Shown: one piece after another, positions 1 through 7,977 of the stretch
Position numbering within the stretch: position 1 is the stretch's first letter
How the letters are laid out: each line of letters begins with the position of its first letter
DNA from: Planctomycetaceae bacterium
GTDB taxonomy: Bacteria > Planctomycetota > Planctomycetia > Planctomycetales > Planctomycetaceae
Length of the DNA: 10,176 bases
Assembly (NCBI GenBank): GCA_003503535.1
Contig: DOCI01000153.1
Span: 29,402 to 39,577 of the forward strand
Direction of reading: 5' to 3'
Notes under the pieces: generated by a model
Told to the model about the DNA's origin: nothing
The model's database searches: none
The model's input: the letters and a program-made list of their open reading frames with translations, nothing else
Made by a program: the position numbers and the translations under genes

Positions 1-2
1 GC

Positions 3-509
3 AACACACACTTTTTCATGATTGACTCCAACCGTAATGTCGATCCAGGATCCGAACAGTATCTTTGGCTGGAAGCCACTCTGGCAAAATCCAAAGCCAC
101 CTGGAAAATCGTCTGCCATCACCATCCCCCATATTCCTCTGATGAAAATGATTACGGCAATCTCTGGAAAACCAATAAAGGGACACGTGGCGATCTGCGG
201 ATTCGACAACTTGTCGGCCTGTACGAGAAGTATGATGTCGATATCGTCTGGAACGGTCACATCCATTCCTACGAACGAACCTGGCCAATCAAAGAGGGAA
301 ATTCGGTTGAGAAGGGTGCTCCCATCTATATGATTACCGGAGGTGGAGGCGGAGGACTGGAAACTCCTGGTCCGATCCGTCCTTTCTTCCAGAATACGGT
401 CCGGCATGGCCACCACTACACAATGGTGAGAATCAATCACGGCGTGCTCGAACTTCAAGTTTATGACCTCGAAAATCGCTTGTTTGATCAGCTCAAAATA
501 GAGAAATGA
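3..509 (+). CDS. purple acid phosphatase-like metallophosphoesterase, C-terminal part (5' end outside window)
   Basis: This is the C-terminal 168 residues of a calcineurin-fold metallophosphoesterase of the purple acid phosphatase type, which would hydrolyse phosphomonoesters with a two-metal centre. The frame is open to the left edge and reads NTHFFMIDSN across the ATG at 18, so that ATG is internal ('..F.iDSN' is a core strand of the family) and the true start is upstream. Visible metal-ligand motifs are 'VCHHHPPYSS' (about nt 111-140) and 'WNGHIHSYERTWP' (about nt 249-287), matching the family's HxP and GHxHxYER blocks. A glycine-rich 'ITGGGGGGLE' turn and a final beta-rich stretch (YTMVRINHGVLELQVYD) follow, as in the purple acid phosphatase C-terminus. 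Any N-terminal fibronectin-like domain and signal peptide would lie outside the window. It converges on the PhoD-like phosphatase gene. Family is certain; substrate is unknown. Confidence 0.9.
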   Translation, partial: NTHFFMIDSNRNVDPGSEQYLWLEATLAKSKATWKIVCHHHPPYSSDENDYGNLWKTNKGTRGDLRIRQLVGLYEKYDVDIVWNGHIHSYERTWPIKEGNSVEKGAPIYMITGGGGGGLETPGPIRPFFQNTVRHGHHYTMVRINHGVLELQVYDLENRLFDQLKIEK

Positions 510-1217
510 CTCAGAATCTTGCAGGAAAGATCGTTGGTACGAGCACTGATATGATATCGATAAAAGAGTTGCTTGGGATACAGAACCAAGAGATCCTATT
601 TAGAGCGAGATTAACTGCCGCCGATTCGAGAGGCACCTGATGAAGTGGCAACAACATCAATCGATCAGATTGAGATAAGAAAATACGATGGCGGATAGCT
701 CAAATCGCTTGAGAGCAAGGCGGCTTGAGCAGATCGAAAAGATCATAGTGGAGGCGAGAGCTGCCGCTTGAATGCACGCCAGGAAATAAATTGGGCCCAA
801 CGTTGCCGGATTTGTGAGAAGCCTGTGCCCTGAGACCTGAAGTGAAAGGAACAGATTAATGATCGGGCTTGGCAAATAGTAGGTAATTGAGAATCACAGA
901 CTCGCAGGCAAATTGAAGTTGAGAAGTGAATATGACACCACTCGATCTATCGACTCAGTGGCGAGTACTCGCGCAGAGTAGTCCAGAATGATGTGGTAAA
1001 CAGCAGGGCAGAAACCATTTGGAAATGCTCTGGTCACAGAACGCTTAGGGTATTCCGGTCGACGGCTTTAACGAAATCAGGTGGATTATTTGCCACATTA
1101 TAATCTGCAAAAAGTTACTTTCATTTACATAACCTCGCACTATGAAGTGCCATCCATACAATGTTTCTGTGCAAAACAATGAGTTTCTGTGAAAACAAAG
1201 AACTACAAAAATGTCTG
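510..1217. other. gene-poor interval between two convergent phosphatase genes
   Basis: No coding region can be supported in these 708 bases. The longest reading frame is a 72-codon minus-strand frame (657-875) opening with TTG, with no ribosome binding site and no recognisable motif. A 27-codon plus-strand frame at 688-771 is equally unsupported. The only structure seen is a two-copy 20-base tandem repeat near the right end. No clear hairpin plus T-tract terminator for either flanking gene was found. It could be decayed coding sequence, but no family could be recognised in any frame. Confidence 0.6.
1163..1198. repeat. two-copy short tandem repeat, 20-base period
   Basis: GTTTCTGTGCAAAACAA (1163-1179) is repeated as GTTTCTGTGAAAACAA (1183-1198), with a one-base deletion and a short spacer. 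It lies 20 bases beyond the stop codon of the minus-strand PhoD-like gene. It may be replication slippage; no function is evident. Confidence 0.6.
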
Positions 1218-3080
1218 CTATTTCTCATTCTTCCTTGGCAAGGAAATCGCCTCGGCATACGCTAACTTCCCTGTCCGTCCCTCATAGTATTGGAAGATGA
1301 CCTGAGGATGTGGGTAGGCGACAAGTCGTTTGCCGCCGACTATTTGAGGCATGTTAAAGACGTTATTAACCTGGACGACGCAGTAGTAGGGATAGAGTCG
1401 CTCAAGGCGAGGCAGGTCGGGGAGGACGTAGCTGGACCAGCGGATGTTGCAGGCGCGCGGGCCGGACTGGAAATGTCCGGTGATTGGTCGATCGGCTTCA
1501 TCGAGTTCAGGCACGTGGTTCACTGAGTTGTGTGGACCGCAGCAGAACTCCCAGACGTTGTCCGTCACTTGGATGGCGAAGCTGTTGTGTAAATCGCCGG
1601 TCATCACAAAGACCGGTTTGCCAATTTCATCCCAGGTATCGATCAGCATTTCACGTTCTTCAAGAAACACGACCCAGGCTTCTTCTTTATTGAGAGCATC
1701 GAACTCAAAACCGCCGGCTCCACTGTGAGGTATCATAAATGGGACACTGGAGACGACAAAGAAAAACTCAGCATCACTCGTTCGCATTTCTTTCAGTAAC
1801 CATTCCCGCTGATCTTTGCCGAGCATCGTCAGCCCTGGTTTGTCCGGTTGTTTCACATCGTGCATTTCACGATAGGTTTTTGTATCGAGCAGAAAAAACT
1901 GACAGTTAGAGACACGGAAGGTGCCATAGCTGCGACGTCCGATGGAATAGGACGCTTCACCATCGGCGACGGCTGCATGAGAGAGTTCGAGAGTGTGCTT
2001 GTCGACAACGCGGACAATATCGTAAACGCGCGCATTCGGATTGCCGCTGTCGTCATCATAGATAATGTCGTTCACACCGGCATTCGGCGTGCCCCAATGG
2101 ACATGCAGGTTTGCCATTTGATCGAGTGGCAAAGCGGTGAAGTCGGCTTGAGAATCTTTGAGAATATTGCTCCCTTTTGTGAACTGAGCGGTGCCGAAAT
2201 GAGCGGGTTGATCGGAGACTGTTGGATTGGCCCAGCCGAGATAATCGAACCAGGCCTGGATTCCAATGTCGCGAAACACCGTTCGACGATGTCGTCGACC
2301 AGCGGAACCGCAACCCCAGATGTCGTTGACGAGTTCATGATCATCGAACGTGAACACACTCGGCACCTGCCGATGCCACTGAGCCAGAGGCACTCCGCGT
2401 GATTGATAGAGTTTATAATTCTCCCAAACTCCGACAATTGATGGTGCATTCCTGACGATTTCGGGAGTTTGCTCTTCTGTCAAACGATTCTTCGCTGTCC
2501 AGGTATCGACGGGTGTATCTCGCAACTCCTCGTACAGCCAGTCTCCATTCATGATTCCAAAGTTAATATCGTCTGCAAGTTCGCGTAGCATCGTCTGATA
2601 GAGTGGCAGGGAGTGGCCGATGCCATGGAGTGGATTCTGATTGGCACACGAACCCGCTTCGAAGCGAAAATTGAACAAGCCTTTCGGATTGTAGTTCTCG
2701 TTTCGAGAACCTGCGACAGAGGGGAGTGTCAGGAAAGAATTAATACTTCCCTGAGGAGAACCTTCAATGAAGACCTGATAGTAGTAGCGTGAATCTGCTT
2801 TCAGATCCTGCAGAACAGCGACGCCTGTCAAATCGTGAGCAAATTCTGTTTTGGGAGATTCAACAGTATGTTCCAGACTCTCATTCGATAAGCCATAATG
2901 AACGGAGAAGGGAGTCGGATGCGAAGTTCTTGCCCAGACTTTCATCGAATGATCACTCGGCTGACCGAGCATGGGGCCATGTGTCATCGTAGGAGGATCG
3001 TCGGCCTGAGCAGTTGTGAATGCAGAGAGAATAAAAGTTAAAAGTAAAGTTTTAAGCATTGAATGATATAATTTATTCAT
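1218..3080 (-). CDS. exported PhoD-like phosphatase/phosphodiesterase
   Basis: A 620-residue metallophosphatase of the PhoD (alkaline phosphatase D) family, expected to cleave phosphate esters outside the cytoplasm. The frame is open to an ATG at 3233, but the ATG at 3080 is preferred: it has GAAGGG 8 bases upstream and places a signal peptide at the N-terminus (MNKLYHSMLK, hydrophobic TLLLTFILSAF, cleavage after AQA at residue 26). A PhoD N-terminal beta domain follows (about 32-120: GPMLGQPSDHSMKVWART). Metal-site motifs in order are FEAGSC (140-145), MNGDWLYEE (177-185), FTFDDHELVND (243-253) and VMTGDLHNSF (492-501). 'SYGTFRVSNCQFFLLDTKTYRE' (384-405) is the usual core strand. About 90 residues (295-383) sit as an insert between the DDHE block and that strand. 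It diverges from the kinase gene with about 200 bases between. Family confident; substrate unknown. Confidence 0.93.
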   Translation of the reverse strand: MNKLYHSMLKTLLLTFILSAFTTAQADDPPTMTHGPMLGQPSDHSMKVWARTSHPTPFSVHYGLSNESLEHTVESPKTEFAHDLTGVAVLQDLKADSRYYYQVFIEGSPQGSINSFLTLPSVAGSRNENYNPKGLFNFRFEAGSCANQNPLHGIGHSLPLYQTMLRELADDINFGIMNGDWLYEELRDTPVDTWTAKNRLTEEQTPEIVRNAPSIVGVWENYKLYQSRGVPLAQWHRQVPSVFTFDDHELVNDIWGCGSAGRRHRRTVFRDIGIQAWFDYLGWANPTVSDQPAHFGTAQFTKGSNILKDSQADFTALPLDQMANLHVHWGTPNAGVNDIIYDDDSGNPNARVYDIVRVVDKHTLELSHAAVADGEASYSIGRRSYGTFRVSNCQFFLLDTKTYREMHDVKQPDKPGLTMLGKDQREWLLKEMRTSDAEFFFVVSSVPFMIPHSGAGGFEFDALNKEEAWVVFLEEREMLIDTWDEIGKPVFVMTGDLHNSFAIQVTDNVWEFCCGPHNSVNHVPELDEADRPITGHFQSGPRACNIRWSSYVLPDLPRLERLYPYYCVVQVNNVFNMPQIVGGKRLVAYPHPQVIFQYYEGRTGKLAYAEAISLPRKNEK

Positions 3081-3281
3081 CAAAGAAACCCTTCGAGCGA
3101 CGATTTTGAGTGATCTTCCATCTTTCAAGCTAGCCTGTTGGAAGTGAAATGTCCACGACTCAGGTTTCCTCACCGGTCGTCGGTTGTCCAATGGTGTGGA
3201 ATTCATGTTTGATTGTGGATTACAATCGGACATTCTGTTCTGGTATCAGTTCAAATATTCTCCTGACATTATTGCGGCATC
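3081..3281. promoter_or_regulatory. divergent intergenic region between phosphatase and kinase genes
   Basis: This 201-base spacer should hold the promoters of both divergent genes. No convincing -35/-10 pair was found on either strand. GAAGGG at 3089-3094 (minus-strand sense) is the ribosome binding site deciding the phosphatase start. GATTGT (3211-3216) and ACAATC (3222-3227) form a perfect 6-base inverted repeat around 5 bases, which could be an operator, though repeats this short are expected by chance. Confidence 0.35.
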
Positions 3282-6200
3282 ATGACGAAATCTTCTGACA
3301 ATCAGGAAACGAAGCTGGATGTCAATCAGGTGATTGATCGGCTTTGTGATCAGTTTGAAGAGCAATGGCAGGCGGGAAGTGATCCCCGGATCGAAAAGTA
3401 TCTCGATAATCTGGCCTCTGAAAATCATTCGCAGGTACTGTGGGAACTTCTGGCACTGGAACTGGAACTTCGTCAACGGCAGGGAGAAATTCCTGAACGA
3501 ACTGAATACGCGATCCGATTTCAGAACTTTACGAAAGTTGTTCAAGATGTCTTCCGAGAACAGGAAACTGCTGTTGCGAACAGCATGCACAGTTTGACGC
3601 AAAGTCCTGAAGTCGTCGATAACCAGCCAAAAGATTTTGCAGGGACAGAACGATTTCAGATCCTCAAAAAGTTAGGGCAGGGGGGCTTTGGTCAGGTTTA
3701 TGCGGTTCACGATCGATTCTATCAGGAAGACTGTGCCCTCAAATTGCTAACACTTCCGGAAGGGGGATCGCTCTATCGATTCAAGCGTGAGTTTCGCACG
3801 TTGGCCAGTTTGAATCATCCCAATCTGATCAAATTGAAAGAACTCGTTGCAGACGAAGATTACTGGTTCTTCACGATGGAGCTGATTACTGGGGTAACGC
3901 TCAATCAGGCTTTCCCAAAAGTGAAAACAAACACGTTTGAACCCCTGTTGAGTGAGCGAATTCCACAGTTATTTGGTCAGTTGCTCGATGGGCTCGAAGC
4001 GATGCATGAAAACGGTTTTGTGCATCGAGATCTCAAGCCGGGCAATGTGATGGTCACTCCTGAGAACCGTGTCGTTGTGCTTGATCTGGGACTGGTTTCG
4101 ACCATTCAATCTGAATTTCCAGAATGGCAGCAGAGTGTTGAGTTAGGGGTGGCCGGTACAATTTCTTACATGGCTCCAGAACAGGCGAGAGAACAGTTCA
4201 GCCCAGCGAGCGATTGTTATGCGATTGGAGTGATGCTGTTCGAAACTCTTACGGGAATGCGGCCTTTTCAGGGATCGCCTCTGGCAATTCTGCAAGCGAA
4301 GCAAACATTTGGTGCCCCTGAACCAGGAGAATATGTTGATGGAATTCCCGAAAATCTCAATCGGCTTTGTTGCGACCTGCTCGAACGGATTCCTGAAGAT
4401 CGACCTACCATTCCTGAAATCCGCGAACGGCTGGCAATTTCTGTTGATTCCCCAGTCAAACCGAATACAAATCAGCAGTCCCGTCACGTTCTGATTGGGC
4501 GAGAAGCGGAAATCAATGCCCTGCATCGGACAGCAATTCGCCTGAACGATAATATTCCTGGACTCGTTTTTGTGCATGGTCTTTCCGGGGTAGGGAAAAC
4601 TTCACTGGTCGATGAATTTCTGCATCAATATTCCGCATCGAATGCCGACGTTATCGTTTTGAAAAGTCGCTGCTATGAGCGGGAGTCGGTCCATTATAAG
4701 GCGTTCGATGGGATTATCGATTCGCTCAGTCGGCATTTGAATAAAATGAAAGCCGAGGAAGCGTCGCTGCTGTTGCCTCGGCACATCGGCGATTTAGCCA
4801 GATTGTTTCCGGTATTGCAACGCGTGCAGATTGTTGCTGATGAAGTCAAACGTTATCGGTCCCCTTCAGATTTTCAGGAATCGAGACGCCGGGCCATCCA
4901 ATCGCTCAAAGAGTTAATGTCGGCGATGGCGGATCGACAGAATGTCGTTTTGACCATCGACGATTTGCAGTGGGGAGATCATGATAGTGCCCGTCTGCTA
5001 CAGGAATTGTTTTACGCCGATGATGCTCCTGCTGTTCTGCTGATCGCAACCTATCGCAGCGACGAACGTGAACGGAGTTCCTGTTTGAAACAGTTGCTGG
5101 ATTCAGAGACACGCAGCGAACAAAGCAAGGAACTCATCACAGAAATCGCACTGTCTGAGTTGACAGAAGCAGATGCTCTGCAGCTAGCTCGTAGTTTGTT
5201 GAGTGGAAGTCAGCAGGATGATGCGACGGCTATTCAAATTGCGGCAGAGGCAGGAGGTAGTCCCTATTTTATCCGGGAACTGATCCGGCATACAGAATCG
5301 CTAGGAGGTCAGTTTACAACACTCGATGAAGTCATCGTCAAACGTGTTCATAAATTAAATGAGGACTTGCGGCGAGTTTTGGAATTTATCGCGATCAGTG
5401 GGCAACCGCTCACAATTCTCGAAATTCTCGAAATTGCGAATGTCACTCGTAATGAACTCGATCAACTTCGCAATGAAAATCTGATTCGTACCAGCGGGAC
5501 TTCTCAGGATGATTTCGTCGAATGTTTCCACGACCGGATTCGGGAATCGGTCACCGCCGATGTCGCCTTCGAGCGCAGACAGCAGATTCACCAGGTTCTT
5601 GTCAACGTGCTGGAGAACATCGGACGCGCAGACTCGCAAACTCTGGGGCAGCATTTCGAATCTGCTGGAATGTTCATTGAAGCGATCAGACATTATGAAA
5701 AGGCAGCCGAGGATGCATTGAAACAGCTCGCCTTTAACCAGGCGGCTCATTTGTACGAAAGGATTTTGAAGCTCTCTGAAGACACCAACCAGGAGTTGCA
5801 ATCACACTATCAGGCTTTAATTGGCGAAGCCTATGCAAGTGATGGACAGGGAGAACGTGCTGCTCAACATTATGAGTTAGCCGCAATTGCGAGTGTGGAA
5901 GAAGATCGCAAATTCGAATTAAGACGGCTTTCAATGATGCGACTGTTTCAGGTGGGCCGACTCAGCAAGGCTCATCAACTACTGGAAAGCCTGCTTAAGG
6001 ATGTAAAGCTGGCATATCCCCATTCGATGACACAGGTGGTTCGTGGAATTGTCTGGGAACGAATTTTACGAACGAAACCAATCCGCCCCTGGGCTTCCGC
6101 ATTGAACCGACGTACCACAAAGCTCGCAGAACAACGCATCAAAACCTGCTGGGCTGCTGCACAGAGTTTGAGTATTCTCGATCCAGTTCGCGGTTGTTAC

Positions 6201-7307
6201 TTCCAGCATATTGGGGAGCGGGAAACGAATCTGGCTCCTGAATTGATGGAGTCTTCTCTATTAATTGCGTATGGAGCCTGCCTGATTGCAGCGACTGGGC
6301 AACAAAAAGATATCCGAATTGCCCGTCGAATTCTGGAAGACTTGCGAGCCTCTCCAAATTATCTGGCATCCTGCTATACCGATGCCTTCGTCGAGATGTG
6401 TGAAGGGGCGACCGATTATTTGACGTCCGATTTCTCACGTGCTATTGAACGATGTACACAGGCGGCAGAGGGGTTTACAAATCATTGTCCGGAAGCGTGG
6501 TGGGAGGCCGATTTGAGCCGCATGTTCGCGCTGTTCTCCGCGAACTTTTCCGGCAACATCAATCGGATTCGCGAACTGACAACCATCGATGCGGCTACTC
6601 GCTCGAAACGCGATACGACCTATCACGATTTGATGATCCGGGGCGTCTCTGAAATCGTTCTCGATATGGCTCGAGATGACTTCTCGCAAACAGAGTCACG
6701 CACTGAAGAGTTATCGACGCTGCTCGATTTTAATGAATTCAACAACCTGCATTTCAATTACTACTTAAGACATTTATGGGAACTGCGATATCGCGGTGAG
6801 AATGAAACGTGCTGGGAAACGACAGTCAAGATTGAAAAGCCATTTCGCTCGGCCTTATTACAGGGGCACCACTGGTCACGTCATGCGTATAGTCTGCATC
6901 GAGCCTCGGCTGCGATTGCGACGATTGCCAATCATCAACAGAATGACACTTTTACCGAGGTGAAGAAAAAAGAACTGATCGCCGACGCCGAGAAGCACAT
7001 CAGCAAGCTGCGAAAAGAATCGATTCGCTGCTGCTCTGCTGAGGCTGATTTATTGATGGCTGGTCTGTCGGTCACGATTGACAGAAATGATGCGATGACT
7101 TATCTGCCCAAAGCGCTGGCCGGTTTCCGCTCGGAAAAACTGGTGATGTACGAAGCCATCTGCTACGACCGTCTGGCACGGATGGGGAATGCCCAGGCCA
7201 GTCAGATTGGATCCGAAGCCGCGAAGAAATATGTGAGCGAACATCAGATTGTCGCCCCCGAGAAATTCTTCCAGGTCTTTTCTCCGGGCAATTGGCCTGC
7301 GATGTAA
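3282..7307 (+). CDS. Ser/Thr protein kinase fused to STAND-type ATPase and TPR-like C-terminal region
   Basis: A 1341-residue cytoplasmic signalling protein with no membrane segment. The ATG at 3282 is the first possible start, because an in-frame TGA lies at 3264; no Shine-Dalgarno is visible. Residues 14-95 form the N-terminal segment often seen before planctomycete kinases (W29, GSDPRIEKYL, LLALELELR). The kinase domain spans about 125-385: glycine loop GQGGFGQVY (132-140), Lys154, Glu170, catalytic VHRDLKPGN (247-255), DLG in place of DFG (268-270) and APE (298-300). All catalytic residues are present, so it should be active. 'LIGREAEI' at 404-411 opens an ATPase with Walker A GLSGVGKT (433-440), Walker B VVLTIDDLQWGD (555-566) and LLIATYRSDE (586-595), as in STAND/AAA_16 regulators such as mycobacterial PknK. 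Residues about 790-1341 are helical with TPR-like repeats (EAIRHYEKAAEDAL, FNQAAHLYERIL), likely a sensing or partner-binding platform. Ligand and targets are unknown. Confidence 0.95.
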   Translation: MTKSSDNQETKLDVNQVIDRLCDQFEEQWQAGSDPRIEKYLDNLASENHSQVLWELLALELELRQRQGEIPERTEYAIRFQNFTKVVQDVFREQETAVANSMHSLTQSPEVVDNQPKDFAGTERFQILKKLGQGGFGQVYAVHDRFYQEDCALKLLTLPEGGSLYRFKREFRTLASLNHPNLIKLKELVADEDYWFFTMELITGVTLNQAFPKVKTNTFEPLLSERIPQLFGQLLDGLEAMHENGFVHRDLKPGNVMVTPENRVVVLDLGLVSTIQSEFPEWQQSVELGVAGTISYMAPEQAREQFSPASDCYAIGVMLFETLTGMRPFQGSPLAILQAKQTFGAPEPGEYVDGIPENLNRLCCDLLERIPEDRPTIPEIRERLAISVDSPVKPNTNQQSRHVLIGREAEINALHRTAIRLNDNIPGLVFVHGLSGVGKTSLVDEFLHQYSASNADVIVLKSRCYERESVHYKAFDGIIDSLSRHLNKMKAEEASLLLPRHIGDLARLFPVLQRVQIVADEVKRYRSPSDFQESRRRAIQSLKELMSAMADRQNVVLTIDDLQWGDHDSARLLQELFYADDAPAVLLIATYRSDERERSSCLKQLLDSETRSEQSKELITEIALSELTEADALQLARSLLSGSQQDDATAIQIAAEAGGSPYFIRELIRHTESLGGQFTTLDEVIVKRVHKLNEDLRRVLEFIAISGQPLTILEILEIANVTRNELDQLRNENLIRTSGTSQDDFVECFHDRIRESVTADVAFERRQQIHQVLVNVLENIGRADSQTLGQHFESAGMFIEAIRHYEKAAEDALKQLAFNQAAHLYERILKLSEDTNQELQSHYQALIGEAYASDGQGERAAQHYELAAIASVEEDRKFELRRLSMMRLFQVGRLSKAHQLLESLLKDVKLAYPHSMTQVVRGIVWERILRTKPIRPWASALNRRTTKLAEQRIKTCWAAAQSLSILDPVRGCYFQHIGERETNLAPELMESSLLIAYGACLIAATGQQKDIRIARRILEDLRASPNYLASCYTDAFVEMCEGATDYLTSDFSRAIERCTQAAEGFTNHCPEAWWEADLSRMFALFSANFSGNINRIRELTTIDAATRSKRDTTYHDLMIRGVSEIVLDMARDDFSQTESRTEELSTLLDFNEFNNLHFNYYLRHLWELRYRGENETCWETTVKIEKPFRSALLQGHHWSRHAYSLHRASAAIATIANHQQNDTFTEVKKKELIADAEKHISKLRKESIRCCSAEADLLMAGLSVTIDRNDAMTYLPKALAGFRSEKLVMYEAICYDRLARMGNAQASQIGSEAAKKYVSEHQIVAPEKFFQVFSPGNWPAM

Positions 7308-7339
7308 ATACTATCCTCATTGATTGAAGGCTTTATCGA

Positions 7340-7376
7340 CTGGGTGGCTGGGGTCGTAGCGCAGCGAAGCCCCCAG
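7340..7376. repeat. GGGTGGC-type hairpin repeat candidate
   Basis: The stretch opens with TGGGTGGCTGGGGTCG and closes with CGAAGCCCCCAG. CTGGGG pairs with CCCCAG and TCG with CGA, giving an imperfect hairpin. It starts with the same GGGTGGC as the element at 7531. From memory, similar hairpins recur in planctomycete intergenic DNA; a genome-wide search would be needed to show repetition. Confidence 0.45.
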
Positions 7377-7446
7377 AATACTCGCAGTGCGGACGAATAC
7401 ATCCGAAGAATTTCGTTTCTATATGCACTGTGTAGCGGACTTCTTA

Positions 7447-7477
7447 CGGCTACGCCGCCCCGAAAGAATCTTTCGGG
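7447..7477. repeat. pair of adjacent hairpins
   Basis: CGGC-TAC-GCCG (7447-7457) is followed one base later by a perfect 8-base stem CCCGAAAG-AAT-CTTTCGGG (7459-7477). No T-tract follows on either strand, so a standard intrinsic terminator is not supported. The position, between the convergent kinase and minus-strand genes, would allow a role in ending or protecting either transcript, but a repeat-element origin is at least as likely. Confidence 0.55.
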
Positions 7478-7530
7478 CCCCCACCAAGGTGCCTGACAAA
7501 AGAGACCTTTGGTTTGTTACAAGTAAATAT

Positions 7531-7559
7531 TAGGGTGGCACTGGCTATGTCAGTGGCAC
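7531..7559 (+). repeat. TAGGGT-type hairpin repeat candidate, left copy
   Basis: TAGGGTGGCACTGG is followed by CTATGT and CAGTGGCAC. The arms GTGGCACTG and CAGTGGCAC pair with one mismatch. The leading TAGGGT is shared with the hairpin at 7956-7977, which lies in the opposite orientation, so the two bracket the small membrane-protein gene. The form resembles REP-like palindromic units; multicopy status cannot be tested here. Confidence 0.5.
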
Positions 7560-7589
7560 ACAACCCGAATTTTAAATTGGAACAATGTA

Positions 7590-7925
7590 CTATTCCAGTT
7601 TTTCAAACAGTGCATCTTGAAGTGAATTGCATGCAAAATTAAGGAGTTTGGATATGCCCCAATTGAAAAACAAAATTACGGTGAGGACTATAAAAAGAAT
7701 TGTCCAATTTGTTGCTGAAGAAGTTCCTACTGTCATGAGCAGAAGCATGAGTGGAATAAATGCAATCAGAAAAAATGATTCTAAATTAACATAATCCATT
7801 TCTTCGCCACTTGAAATCCAACAGGAAAAATAGAGTATTAACCAAGCAACGAGAACCGTGAATGGATAGCTAAATGTCTGCCACAGAGCAAACTTTATTA
7901 TCTTACTACTTTTCTGGCTCAGCAT
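7590..7925 (-). CDS. small hypothetical membrane protein, three predicted helices
   Basis: A 111-residue protein of unknown function. Three hydrophobic segments are visible: about residues 12-35 (FSYPFTVLVAWLILYFSCW), 49-66 (ESFFLIAFIPLMLLLMTVG) and 74-91 (WTILFIVLTVILFFNWGI). The lysine-containing N-terminus (MLSQKSSKIIK) suggests a cytoplasmic start by the positive-inside rule. The ATG at 7925 is the only one near the frame's start and has no clear Shine-Dalgarno. The gene lies downstream of the sigma factor on the same strand with 49 bases between, but a hairpin repeat occupies that gap, so co-transcription is uncertain. The stretch is more A+T-rich than its neighbours and is bracketed by repeats, which could indicate insertion. 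A weak stem overlapping and following the stop (TGGAA/TTCCA, then TTTAAAATT on the minus strand) is a poor terminator candidate. No homologue is recognised. Confidence 0.6.
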   Translation of the reverse strand: MLSQKSSKIIKFALWQTFSYPFTVLVAWLILYFSCWISSGEEMDYVNLESFFLIAFIPLMLLLMTVGTSSATNWTILFIVLTVILFFNWGISKLLNFACNSLQDALFEKLE

Positions 7926-7955
7926 TAAATTCGCTTATATAACAGGACGCACAAT

Positions 7956-7977
7956 TTGGTCCACAAAGCGGACCCTA
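7956..7977 (-). repeat. TAGGGT-type hairpin repeat candidate, right copy
   Basis: On the minus strand this reads TAGGGTCCGCTTTG followed by TGGACCAA. The arms are GGTCC/GGACC (7958-7962 with 7970-7974). The TAG is also the stop codon of the sigma factor gene. It shares TAGGGT plus hairpin design with 7531-7559 in the opposite orientation. It might act as an end structure for the sigma transcript. Confidence 0.5.

Noticed and set aside
657-875. 72-codon minus-strand reading frame
   Set aside because: TTG start, no ribosome binding site and no recognisable family; kept only as a note in the gap entry.
961-972. Perfect 12-base palindrome GCGAGTACTCGC
   Set aside because: Two or three such palindromes are expected by chance in 10 kb, and nothing nearby gives it context.
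1163-1198. CRISPR-like array
   Set aside because: Only two 16-17-base copies with a 3-base spacer; no array structure here or elsewhere in the window.
3081-3233. Longer N-terminus for the PhoD-like protein from the ATG at 3233
   Set aside because: It would bury a clear signal peptide behind 51 residues, and the ATG at 3080 has GAAGGG at good spacing.
3246-3602. Minus-strand 118-codon frame opposite the kinase N-terminus
   Set aside because: It lies antisense to a well-supported coding region with recognised motifs and shows none of its own.
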